30,000 nucleotides of DNA from Chrysomallon squamiferum. Lineage: Eukaryota > Mollusca > Gastropoda > Neomphalida > Peltospiridae. A program made the position numbers and the translations under genes. Positions 1 through 10,317 of the stretch are shown here, one piece after another (positions within the stretch are counted from its first letter, which is position 1; every line of letters begins with the position of its first letter). The stretch spans positions 10,633,586 through 10,663,585 of the forward strand of contig CM022676.1 of NCBI GenBank assembly GCA_012295275.1. Direction: 5' to 3'. Below the pieces are notes generated by a model that was not told the origin of the DNA, ran no database searches, and saw only the letters and a list, made by a program, of their open reading frames with translations.

Positions 1-535
1 GTAACACCCAACCCTAGCGGTATCCTTGACAACAGGATATATCCAGGATACACCTCTTCTTCTCCCTGACATCATAAAGCACTAAAGAGAACAGCTAATT
101 GTTAAATTCTTTCCACATGGGATAGGCTGGTTCGATAGTTCCTTATGGGAAATCTTAAAGTGATCATTTCTTCCTATATATATATATACACACAGTTATA
201 TATATATATAATATGTATGTGTGTGGTAGATTTCCCATTCTAACGACATCTATTTTAGGAAGTCTTTCAGAATTAGCTAAGCCTGATTAGTCTATTTGCA
301 GGTGATAAACAAGGATTGCGTTCCCTATGGTGGAGAAACTGATCAGAAGATATCTACATTCAAAACAGACAAAGTGATAATATCGTCCCAAAAACCTTTC
401 TTTAATTGAAAACTGACTTTTTTTAAAAACTCAATTTCAAACAAGTCTTTGCAAACTCAGCCCATCATCTTTCACAAAATAAATTTAAAAAATGTGCGAC
501 CTTTCACCCTTACCTTGCTAAAAAGAGACTGTGTG

Positions 536-540
<5 letters not shown>

Positions 541-592
<52 letters not shown>
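541..592. repeat. (AT)26 microsatellite
   Basis: Uninterrupted AT dinucleotides, preceded by GTGTGTATGT and followed by GTATTTGG. Confidence 0.98.
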
Positions 593-596
<4 letters not shown>

Positions 597-841
597 TTGG
601 TTTCTGTAGCAGCAGATATTTCTAATGATCTGAACTACCTGGCTGCACTGCAGCTGTTTTGTACAGTGAACTGGTAAACAGAGGAAGGTAACAGAACCAA
701 ATTATAAATAAACAGTTTAATTCACAACTGGCAGAGTCACGTTAATGTTTCTGTGGTTGATTTTCTTTCTTTCTTTCTTTCTTTTTTTTCACCTTTAAAT
801 TAAAGAATAGGCAAGAGATGGTTTCCTTGCCCAACTCCTTT

Positions 842-845
<4 letters not shown>

Positions 846-889
<44 letters not shown>
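846..889. repeat. (GT)22 microsatellite
   Basis: Perfect GT run, then an imperfect TACACGTGTATGTGTGTGTA extension to about 908. It encodes an artificial Cys-Val repeat. Confidence 0.97.
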
Positions 890-891
<2 letters not shown>

Positions 892-1158
892 ACGTGTATG
901 TGTGTGTATTTTTTCTCTGTTATTTTGTTTCTGTGGTTATTATAAAACCAATGTAAGACAGTTCTGTGGGTTATTTTTTATTTTTTTATTGTCTGACGGT
1001 TGTTGTAGAAACAATAGGAGAGAGTTGAGTTCTTGGCCTGCTCGCCTGGCAGTGTGGAACATGTGTGGTACAGGTGAGTGTTACTAGTGTGGTTAAAGTG
1101 AAACCACACCCAGTCTTAATTCAACTGAAATACAGCTTTACCTTTCTTTTTATTTTAC

Positions 1159-1161
<3 letters not shown>

Positions 1162-1197
<36 letters not shown>

Positions 1198-1322
1198 GCT
1201 GTGTGTGTGTGTCATTTTTTAAATTCCTATTTCTTACTATTTATTTATTTATTTGTTTAATTTTTTTATTTATTTTTATTTATTTATTTTATTTATTTTA
1301 TTTATTTATTTATTTATTTTTT
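1162..1322. repeat. (CT)n and TTTA-type low complexity
   Basis: A CT run (1162-1193), a short GT run (about 1200-1212), then TTTA/TTTTA-rich sequence (1236-1322). Confidence 0.93.
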
Positions 1323-1754
1323 TGGCATGGATGATATAAAAAAGTATTTTTTAGTGCTGAATTACTGTAATTTCTTTTATTAGAATAATGAATTTAGATA
1401 TTTGAAATGTGTCTGTGTGTGTCTGTCTGCATATATATTTGTGCACATATTTGTGTGTGTGTATACAAGCAAACTGTGTATAATGAACATACATGAATAA
1501 TGTGAGCATGTTTTTGAATAATTCAGAGTGTCTTGGTATCTGTGTTTGTGACTTAAAGTCTGTCTATACATGGACGTCTGCCTGGACATGAATGAGTCAT
1601 CGAAGCAGGTGACACAATCTGAGTTATGTAACAAACTGCACCCTCTTCAAACCAAGCCACACCCACTTTACTTGTCTACGTCACACTGCAGTAGTAACTT
1701 AACAAAACTTTAGTGCATGTTCTCATTTTCTATCTGCACAGGGGTTTATCTATA

Positions 1755-1758
<4 letters not shown>

Positions 1759-1785
<27 letters not shown>
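1759..1785. repeat. (GT)n microsatellite
   Basis: Perfect GT run followed by CT/TTCT-rich sequence to about 1880. Confidence 0.95.
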
Positions 1786-2191
1786 ACGTGTCTCTCTGTC
1801 TCTCTTCTCTCTCCTCCTGTCTCTTCTTCTCTTAAAAATTCTCTCTTTCTTTCATTAATTTTCCGCCCCTTTCTTCCTTTCCTTTTTATTATTTTTATAT
1901 TTTCCTGATTTCTGCTCTCTCAAAAGTTACAAGTAAATTATCTGTGTATTTATGAATCATTCTCTCTCTCTTTTTTTTTTCTTCAACTTATCATTCCCTA
2001 CCCTCCCTTGTTATTCCTCCGAGTTTATTTACACCAGCAACCCTATCATTACCTCTTATTTTTGTATTTTTGTTTTTTAATTTCTGCTGTTCTTGGCTAT
2101 AATCCCAGTCATGGCTTTGACCTGTAGCAGAATTCAGCTAATTATTATCAGCCACAAGTTTCCCTTCCCACACCAGAACCAGGCTCAGTTC

Positions 2192-2252
2192 ATTGGTTCA
2201 CCTCGTCAACCTCGAGACTGGCAGATTCCGGGATCAAATCCCGGCACCTAAC
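2192..2252 (+). mobile_element. Possible tRNA-derived SINE fragment
   Basis: CCGGGATCAAATCCCGG at 2228-2244 is a T-arm-like hairpin: 5-bp stem, 7-base loop ATCAAAT. It resembles the RNA polymerase III B box (GGTTCAAATCC) with one change. About 35 bases upstream, TGGTTCACCTCG (2194-2205) is a loose A-box candidate. The stretch is clearly richer in G and C than its surroundings. I cannot see a tail repeat or target-site duplication, and no cloverleaf is complete, so this is a fragment at best. Confidence 0.35.
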
Positions 2253-2375
2253 AAATATTAACTTTCTTTTGTTTTCCCTTCTTCTCTGTGATTTTTTTTT
2301 TTTTTTGTTTTTCTCTCCATCTTTATTTATTTATCTCCTGTTTCTTTCCTCATTTGATCTTACTCTCCATATGGC

Positions 2376-2378
<3 letters not shown>

Positions 2379-2434
<56 letters not shown>
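2379..2434. repeat. (AG)28 microsatellite
   Basis: Perfect AG run, giving an artificial Arg-Glu repeat frame. Confidence 0.97.
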
Positions 2435-2437
<3 letters not shown>

Positions 2438-2697
2438 ATCACACAACAGTTCTTATCTACACTTGGTACACATAATACAGTAATCCTAAATGATATCTCT
2501 CCTACATTTGGCTATTAAATAACATCCAGTAATATTTTGATGAAGAGGTTTTGCTATAAATGGTGTAAAGGCTTCACATTACTGTTTTAATATGAACTAA
2601 ATTAGCTTTTATCTACACTAAAATAATCCCAAAACAAATGAAGAAAACCACCCGCACACACACACACACATAGGTAATTATTATTATTAAACCAAGA

Positions 2698-2865
2698 ACA
2701 AAAATTATTTCTTAACCTACCTTCAACAATAAAAATTCAAAGACAAATCCGGAATATACACACACATATATATACTGATTATAATTATTATTATAAAAGT
2801 AGTAAATTATTTCTAAACCTACCTTTAACAATAATAATCCAAAGACAAATCCAGAATATCTATAT
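2698..2865. repeat. Two-copy direct duplication, offset about 103 bp
   Basis: AATTATTTCT..AACCTACCTT followed by AACAATAA and CAAAGACAAATCC appears from about 2703 and again from about 2805. A short CA/TA tract lies between the copies. The copies differ by several substitutions. Confidence 0.85.
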
Positions 2866-3232
2866 ATATATATATATCTATATATATGTATCACAGAGTA
2901 TGTCCAGGAATTAAAACATATCCAAATAGTAGAAGAAAATCCAAAGCGTGACCTGCAATTTACTCTGTGTCTTAAAGTGGGCTACGTACTATTGTTTGCA
3001 TAATGTCAAACAATTTCTTTCCCTAAGCAGCCCCGCCCACTTGCTTCCTTCGCACAAACCCAAACTCCTATCAGATGTTGTAAATGTACTACCTAGCGTT
3101 GTAAACATGCACATGTACACTGATATGTAGTCGTATGTGTGACGCGTGCACGCAGTTGTGTATTTATGTGTTGTTAGCAGTTGTAGAGATAGAAAATGTG
3201 ATGTACCGACTTGATTTGTAGTTTGAGATTAA

Positions 3233-3234
<2 letters not shown>

Positions 3235-3278
<44 letters not shown>
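3235..3278. repeat. (GT)22 microsatellite
   Basis: Perfect GT run between AAAA and CAACAG. Confidence 0.97.
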
Positions 3279-3279
<1 letters not shown>

Positions 3280-3362
3280 AACAGTATAATTTATGATCAG
3301 AAACAAATGATTTTAATTATGTGGTTATAAGTTAGATATTGTTAAAATATGCACATATGTGG

Positions 3363-3365
<3 letters not shown>

Positions 3366-3426
<61 letters not shown>

Positions 3427-3481
3427 ATATATATATATATAAACATATACACATTCATGCAGAGAGAGAGAGAGAGAGAGA
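3366..3481. repeat. Compound (CT)n-(TA)n-(AG)n microsatellite
   Basis: CT from 3366 to 3421, TA from 3423 to 3440, then a 20-base spacer and AG from 3461 to 3480. The CT and AG tracts are reverse complements, so they form an inverted repeat around the TA tract and could fold into a hairpin. Confidence 0.95.
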
Positions 3482-3568
3482 AATAGAAAAAGGGAGACAG
3501 AAAGAGACAAGGGAGGGAAAAAGACACAAATACTAAGACTGTTTAACTGTTATTTAAATGAGAGAAAA

Positions 3569-3586
3569 ACACACACACACGCACAT

Positions 3587-3640
<54 letters not shown>

Positions 3641-3648
3641 TCGCACAC
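3569..3648. repeat. (AC)n microsatellite with interruptions
   Basis: AC run interrupted by GC, TG and AAC variants. Confidence 0.95.
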
Positions 3649-3728
3649 ATTAACCATCAAGTCTCAGATGGGAAACAAAAGAATGGAAGAACGTAAAAAT
3701 ACAAAGATTACTAAATTATTATTTAAAA

Positions 3729-3786
3729 GAGAAAAAAAAAAAAAAAAAAAAGAAATATACATATTTATTTATTTATTTATTTATTT
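3729..3786. repeat. Poly(A) followed by (TTTA)n
   Basis: An A-rich tract at about 3729-3750, then TTTA units at 3764-3786. Confidence 0.85.
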
Positions 3787-4208
3787 TATGTTATATCAAC
3801 TGTCAAGTCTCAGTGTCATTACAGATTCAAAACAAAATGAGCTGACACATAATAACTCAATGTAACTACTGAGATCCATTTTCATAATCATAAAATGTCC
3901 ATTGATTGAAGGTGGTTTGCGGTTGTTAACTATAATCAGTCACTGCACCATACAGAGTGACTGGTCCTGAATAAAAGAACCTTATGGAACAGGTATTCTG
4001 ACTGCAGTGAATACCACACTGCAAGGAATTTCAACTCAGATGTTTATTAAATGCAGTTTTGAGAATGTCTTATACTAGCAAGAATACACTTGGTCTGTAT
4101 AATCAGATTTAAAAGACAGTTCCAATAAAATTTTATTCCTTTTTTTTAAATCTTTTTTGTTTTTATTTAAAAAAAATAAAAAAATTTTGGTTTAAAATAA
4201 TGTTGGAA

Positions 4209-4255
4209 GTAGTACTAGTAGTAGTAGCAGCAGCAGTAGTAGTAGTAGTAGCAGC

Positions 4256-4286
<31 letters not shown>

Positions 4287-4330
4287 ATAGCAGCAGCAGC
4301 AACAGCTGTAGTAATAATTATAGCAGTAAT
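4209..4330. repeat. GTA/GCA trinucleotide tract
   Basis: Mixed GTA and GCA triplets (GTAGTAGCAGCAG type) passing into AAT/ATT triplets. The A/C variants are clustered, which suggests slippage of a mixed seed. Confidence 0.93.
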
Positions 4331-4599
4331 AATTTTGTTATTATTATTTTTTATGCATTTTTAATAGCCTTTCCAGATTGCAGTGATATTAATTAACTCA
4401 AAACACACACACACACTCTAATAACCCCCCCAAAAATCAATAACCAAACCAAACTTAAATCCACACATTAAAAAAAAAAAAAAAAAATCCCGGCAAAGCC
4501 ATTTCCCAGCCCCCCCCAACATAACCCCCCCTGCTCCCCCCCACCGACTAAACTGTTTTCGAAAACAATCACTTCCTAAAAACAGTCTTTTTTCTTTTC

Positions 4600-4800
4600 T
4601 TTCTTTCCGCCTAACACCGGTGATGTTTGTAATTTCATTATTTGAACGCAGTCGGTGCTCTCTGCCATTGATCAGAAATGTCAGAAATGATTTATGGTAT
4701 TAAATAGACGGTGATTATGGTTTCTAATTGATGCTGCGTTTAAAGTTGTTAGCGGCCATTATTAGAAATTATTCACGTGTTCTGATTTTCCCCCCCGACA
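4600..4800. other. Non-repetitive island, possible conserved non-coding element
   Basis: About 200 bases of ordinary complexity between a C-rich stretch and T-rich DNA. It contains TTGATCAGAAATGTCAGAAATG, TAATTGATG, GCGGCCATTATTAG and a CACGTG E-box at about 4775. No coding exon or known element is recognised; it is listed only because the surroundings are so repetitive. Confidence 0.2.
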
Positions 4801-5486
4801 AGAAATCTCATCAGTTAGGAAATATTAACTTATGGGCAAAGAATTATTTTTGTTGTTGTTGTTGTTGTGTAAAGAACATTTATTAACTTTTTTTTTTTTT
4901 TTGTTTTTTTTTATTTACTTTTTAAACAAATAGTTAACAATAAAAAATGATTAATTTATCAAAATTTGTTTGCTATCTCTCTTCTTTATTTTCTCTTTTT
5001 TTTTGTACTTATTTTTTCTTAACGAATTCATTATTAACATTTACAATAAATAATAATAATAATAGTAATAATAATAATAATAAAAAATGCTGAATTTATA
5101 GTTTATTATTTATTTATTTTTGTTTTTTGTAAACGACATTCACTGTTAAGTCTGTTTATTAGTAATTATATTGCCTATGATACAAAACCATAACCATTAT
5201 TTTTATTCTGGCTGCTGCTGATGCTGATGTTGTTGTTTATATACTCACCTCCAACAATTTAGTTCCCAACAACCTGTATACATTAAATTTATTACCTTTA
5301 TTATTAGTGTTGTCACAGCTATTAAAACCACCACCACAAACATTACCACTAGTATCAGTATTATTTTAAAATAACAAACACACACAATCAAATTTAAAAC
5401 AGTAACTAACCTTCATTATCCATGTCTTATTGTTTATTTTTTAAATGCCAAGTTCCATACAATCCAGTCCTAGAGAGGAACAACAA

Positions 5487-6125
5487 CTGACATATGTATC
5501 CTTTTCATGTAACCAGTCACAAAGCCTGACATATGTATCCTTTTCATGTAACCAGTCACACTGGCTGACATACGTATCCTTTTCGTGCAACCAGTCACAC
5601 TGCCTGACATACGTATCCTTTTCCTGTAACCAGTCACAAAGCCTGACATATGTATCCTTTTCATGTAACCAGTCACAAAGCCTGACATATGTATCCTTTT
5701 CATGTAACCAGTCACAAAGCCTGATATATGTATCCTTTTCATGCAACCAGTCACATTGCCTGACATACGTATCCTTTTCATGTAACCAGTCACAAAGCCT
5801 GACATATGTATCCTTTTCATGCAACCAGTCACATTGCCTGACATATGTATCCTTTTCATGTAACCAGTCACACTGGCTGACATACGTATCCTTTTCGTGC
5901 AACCAGTCACACTGCCTGACATACGTATCCTTTTCCTGTAACCAGTCACAAAGCCTGACATATGTATCCTTTTCATGTAACCAGTCACAAAGCCTGACAT
6001 ATGTATCCTTTTTTGTAAACCAGTCACAAAACCATTCATTCCTTTTCATTAACCAGTCACATTGCCTGACATATTATTTTCAATTCATTTCACACTGCCT
6101 GACATACGTCCTTTTCATGTAACCA
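5487..6125. repeat. 39-bp minisatellite, 14 good copies plus degenerate tail
   Basis: The unit begins CTGACATATGTATCC and continues TTTTCATGTAACCAGTCACA plus four variable bases. Regular copies start every 39 bases from 5487 to 5994, then decay to about 6125. Because 39 is divisible by 3 and the unit lacks stops in several frames, it yields long artificial ORFs on both strands (13-residue repeats such as LTYVSFSCNQSQS). Variant bases in the last five positions and at CATGT/CGTGC/CCTGT show internal block duplication. Confidence 0.97.
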
Positions 6126-6386
6126 GATAATGTGATGTGGTGCCTTTAAACAGTTCTGTTTTATGGATCCTTTTCATGCAACCAGTCACATTTATACATA
6201 TCCTTTTCATGCAACCAGTCACAAAGCCTGACATACGTATCCTTTTCATGCAACCAGTCATAAAACCATTCATTCTTGGCAATTAAAGGGCCACTGTCGG
6301 GGAAATTGATTATCAATTCATTTACACTATTACTGTCTTCACATAACCAGATAATGTGATGCGGTGCCTTTAAACAGTTCTGTTTT
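6121..6386. repeat. 42-bp direct duplication flanking the detached minisatellite copies
   Basis: The segments 6121-6162 and 6345-6386 both start AACCAGATAATGTGATG and end CAGTTCTG followed by a T run. I see essentially one substitution in a 224-base offset. They bracket 6163-6275 and about 70 bases of unique sequence, consistent with one larger segmental duplication of the minisatellite edge. Confidence 0.85.
6163..6275. repeat. Detached copies of the 39-bp minisatellite
   Basis: Three further copies or part-copies of the ATCCTTTTCATGCAACCAGTC core follow a 42-base non-repeat insert. They end at TAAAACCATTCATTC, a phrase also found at the end of the main array (about 6028-6040). The phrase therefore looks like the original right flank, duplicated together with part of the array. 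Confidence 0.85.
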
Positions 6387-6451
6387 TAACCCTCTCTGCT
6401 GTGGTTTAGTAATGGAAACCATAATGAAGAGACATTAACTGCTTCCACTAA

Positions 6452-6572
6452 TAGATGGATGGATGGATGGATTATCCTGGAATTGGATGGTTGGATAAAT
6501 GGGTATATTATACTGTCATGTCTTAGATGAATGGATAGTCTGATAGATAGATGGATGGATGGATGGATGGAT
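6452..6572. repeat. (GGAT)n tetranucleotide tracts
   Basis: ATGGATGG runs at about 6452-6472 and 6545-6572, with related degenerate GGAT words between them. Confidence 0.9.
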
Positions 6573-6678
6573 CATCAATCGGCAGAAATGCATTACCTTA
6601 CAATGCGACAAAACTTTAACCACAATCTACCATCTTAATAAAAAAATAAAATAAAATAAAATAAAATAAAATAAAAAT

Positions 6679-7135
6679 CCCTTGCTCTAACATTTTAAGT
6701 ATTTTCAAATGCTAAGTCCACAATTTCCAAATAAAAAAACAAAACAAAATAAAATAAATAACTCTGAAACCATATTTCCCTTGCTCTAACTGACTAACAT
6801 TTAATTAATTCCAAATAAAATACAATACAAAACAATACAATATAATAAAAAAATTAATTTCTATGGAAACATATAATCTGTAGCTGTAAATTCTAAGATA
6901 CAAATATTTTCCACTGCCAAGTCCACAATTTTGAAATAAAATAAATAAAATAAATAAAATAAAATACATAAATAAATAAATAAATAAATATTTCTGAAAT
7001 AATTATATTCCTTGCTCAAAGATTTAAATATTTTCAAATGCCAAGGTGACATTTTTTCAAAATAAAAAATAAAAAACAAAAATAAAGATTTCTTAAATGA
7101 TTACACCCTTGATTCATACATTTTGAAAAACATAA
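6679..7135. repeat. Eroded tandem units with CCCTTGCTCTAAC and AAGTCCACAATTT words
   Basis: CCTTGCTCTAAC-like words occur at 6679, 6778, 7010 and about 7106. The associated word TTTTCAAATGCYAAG occurs near 6702, 6905 and 7031. Offsets are about 99, 231 (two units) and 97 bases. AAAAT/AAAT tracts have expanded inside the units. Confidence 0.75.
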
Positions 7136-7625
7136 GCCATGATTTTCATTCAACCAAAAACAGTGATTTTTAATGAGCTTTGTTTTACAGTGGGAACCGT
7201 GGTCTCAATATCTGAATCGAAAATCATTTTCTGCTCCAGCTAATTCCGCAGAATCTTGGATCTAACGGCAGCCATCGCATCTAAACTCGATAAAGCGATA
7301 AATCCGTTTATTCAATTTAATCTTGTAACAATCCGTCACTTGTGACAAAACGCAAGTCGACTGCTCAGAGTCTGGGATTCATTACTTTGTCAGTTTTCAT
7401 CTTTCACCTGATTCCATTTATAATGCAAACCTGTTTCTCTTTTTGCTTCTGTTGTTATTTTCAGTTCTCGTATGATGTGCTGGCTTCTTTTCGTTGTAGT
7501 TGTTGCTGTTGCTGCTGCTTTGTTTGTTTTTTGGGGGTTTTTTAGCCAGAATAATACCTGATGTCTGTTTGAGATAGTGGATGGAGAGGTATGGAGAATA
7601 AAGATGAAAATGTGGACAGTAATGT

Positions 7626-7726
<101 letters not shown>

Positions 7727-8637
7727 AAACAGAAATAGAAAATGAGAGAAAGAAAAAAGAAAAAAGAGAAATGACAGACAGACAGGAAAATGATACATAG
7801 AGAGATACACAGAATGAAAAACAGAAAGACTAACAGACAGACAGACAGACAGTAAGAAAAAGAGAGAAAGAGAAAAAAGACATTATTATTATTATTATTA
7901 CTGGGATTATTTTGTTCTTGTCACTGTTGTGTTTTTCTTTGTGAAAAAAAGGACGAGTTCTTTTTCTCCTTTTTCTTTGCATAACGTAAGTGCAACTAAA
8001 ACTTCTCAAAACCAGAGAAACAAAATAACATTTTATCACCACTGGCATTAATTAATCACAATCTGATAAGAAAATGGAAAGCTGAGAGAACACTGAATCA
8101 CTTCACTGCTTTGTTTTCAATGTTTTGGCAGTTTCGGTCAGGTTTCAAGATTTAAACTGAATCAGAGCCAAGAGTGACAAATCCAGTTCCTTTTTTTTTT
8201 TGTTTTATAACTCAACAATAAGCTAAATTAAATATCTTGAAGTAAATAGATAAAATGTTTTAGAATAAATAAATAAAATATTTTAAAGTAAATAGAAAAA
8301 AAATGCTTCCCATTCCAAAACCAGTGGCAGGATCAGTTAACATTATTGTTAGCATTTGTTACAATTTTAAGTGAATTCACTTGTATGAGGTTCTTTTATT
8401 ATTATTACTAACTTTTTTGTGTTTTTTTAAGTTTAAACTGAGTGAGTCTGTTATATATTTCAACATCAAAAATCATTTGAGTAAAACCGCTGTGTAATCA
8501 AACACATTTAGATAAAGAGCTGTAGAATAATGGTTTTTATTTTTTGCTTCTTCTACTTTTTTCCTTTTTCTTTTTTGTTCAGATTACCAATGTCAACAAG
8601 TTTTTTCAAATAAAAAGTTGTTAAAAGAGGAAATGTT

Positions 8638-9290
8638 TGAAACAGTTTTATTTCAGACTGTTTCAAACAGCTGATGTCAAACTGTTTTAAACAGCTGTAC
8701 TTCAAAATTATTTAAGACAGCTATATATCTGTATTAAACAGCTGTACTTCAAAATTATTTAAGATAGCTATATATCTGTTTTAAACAGCTGTACTTCAAA
8801 ATTATTTAACACAGCTACATATCTGTATTAAACAGCTGTACTTCAAAATTGTTTAAGACAGCTATATATGTTTTAAACAGCTGTACTTCAAAACTATTTA
8901 AGACAGCTATATCTGTTTTAAACAGCTGTACTTCAAAATTATTTAAGACAGCTATATATCTGTTTTAAACAGCTGTACTTCAAAATTGTTTAAGACAGCT
9001 ACATATCTGTTTTAAACAGCTGTACTTCAAAACTATTTAAGACAGCTATATATCTGTTTTAAACAGCTGTACTTCAAAATGATTTAAGATAGCTATATAT
9101 CTGTTTTAAACAGCTGTACTTCAAAATTGTTTAAGACAGCTACATATCTGTTTTAAACAGCTGTACTTCAAAATTCTTTAAATCAGCTATATATCTGTTT
9201 TAAACAGCAGCATGTTAAAATAGCTTCAGATAGCTGATGTCAAAACTGTTCAACTAGCCTGTCAAAATCTGTTTTGAAAAACCAAACAGT
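8638..9290. repeat. 47-bp minisatellite built from a ~23-bp dimer, with CAGCTG palindromes
   Basis: Eleven CAGCTGTAC landmarks occur at 8692, 8739, 8786, 8833, 8878, 8923, 8970, 9017, 9064, 9111 and 9158. Nine offsets are 45 or 47 bases from neighbour to neighbour and all are 45 or 47. Each unit holds two related half-units, TTTTAAACAGCTGT and TATTTAAGACAGCTAT. The edges (about 8650-8690 and 9190-9290) keep only single divergent half-units, suggesting growth from a ~23-bp ancestor. Each full unit carries an E-box (CAGCTG) inside ACAGCTGT. Confidence 0.95.
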
Positions 9291-9419
9291 TGAACAACAT
9301 AATGAACTGCATAAATTTATCACTGTAACATACAAATCAGAAAGAAAACAGGTATATACAAAGGTCAGGGGTCATTTAATAAAGGTAGAAAATCATAAAA
9401 ATTACCAAGAAGAAAATAA

Positions 9420-9800
9420 ATGCATAAAATCCTAACCAAAAAAGTCAAGGTACCAACCATTATAAAAAATAGATATTTTCAAAGCAGTCACCAAAAAACT
9501 GCTCTTTAAAAATTACACAAACCATTAAAAACTTCTAAAAATCAACAAAAACAATCAAGACCCTCCCCCCATCATTATAAATTCACAGTTTCAAAGAAAG
9601 GGTGATGAAGTGTTGTAAAAATTCACAACAAACCATTAAATATCTAAAAATTCAGCCAAAAAATTAACACATCACAAACTGTTACAAATTTATAAACTTC
9701 AAAGCAGTGGCTATGACAACAAAAACAGCTACAAACGAACATCCCATCAGCCATTGTGTTTCTAAAATTCACACAGACACAAATGGCGCTGCAGAAACCA
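9420..9800. repeat. Weak eroded repeat with ACAAACCATTAAA words
   Basis: Recurring phrases CACAAACCATTAAA (about 9516), ACAAACCATTAAATATCTAAA (about 9628) and TTCAAAG/TTCAAAGCAGT with TTATAAA words suggest a degenerate unit near 100 bases. The stop-free stretches overlapping 9644-9925 are therefore not convincing genes. Confidence 0.45.
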
Positions 9801-9946
9801 ATTTCACACAAACCAACTACATCTCCAGACTTGGAATTTGCCCAGAGTCGGAGTGCCAAACGTCTAATGACTTGCAGGTTCTCTTACAAACATCACTAAC
9901 CACACTGGAACTTTCACCAATTTGACCTTTGAGGAAAAAAAACCTT

Positions 9947-10188
9947 CTAGTTATTGTTTTCATTGATGTGGTATTTCTTACACAATTATGTGGCTATATA
10001 CTAGTCAGTAGATACATTACCAAATATACACGAATGAATAAATGAACAAATTATATAAATAAATGAAGAACTTTCCCCAGTTCATTTGCCCTTTTAAAAA
10101 AACACCACAAAACCCCCACCTCTAGTTATTGTTTTAATTGATGTGGTATTTCTTATACAATCATGTGACCATATTAGTCAATACATAC
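9947..10188. repeat. ~67-bp direct duplication, offset 175 bp
   Basis: CTAGTTATTGTTTT.ATTGATGTGGTATTTCTTA is followed by ACAAT.ATGTG in both copies, starting at 9947 and 10122. The copies differ by scattered substitutions and stay alignable to about 10015 and 10188. Confidence 0.9.
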
Positions 10189-10317
10189 AACAACTAACAA
10201 ATGAATGATACTAACTGTATCTATGTTTACAATCATAACACAATGTTTCTTAAATTGTTACTCTGACTATATTAAGCTCACAAAACATAAGACTATAAAA
10301 TCTGGCTGAATGGATTA

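Noticed and set aside
818-1334. Open frames of Cys/Val and Ser/Leu repeats
   Set aside because: Translations of GT, CT and TTTA microsatellites; the same holds for those at 3325-3536, 7591-7810, 13428-14043, 15869-16450, 17096-17460, 19703-19951, 20030-20470, 21068-21422 and 25048-25692.
5441-6122. Long open frames on both strands (about 190-225 codons) with 13-residue repeats
   Set aside because: They are a direct result of a 39-bp tandem repeat (a multiple of 3) lacking stops. Frames are open on both strands, the variant bases show no codon-position bias, and the frames end where the repeat decays.
7189-7285. Possible plus-strand exon after tttacag with an open reading WEPWSQYLNRKS
   Set aside because: The frame closes after about 30 codons without a donor, the sequence matches no family I know, and the strand is opposite to the host gene.
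9644-9925. Overlapping plus- and minus-strand open frames of about 70 codons
   Set aside because: Both overlap degenerate repeat sequence, neither has a domain, and overlapping frames on both strands are expected by chance at this length.
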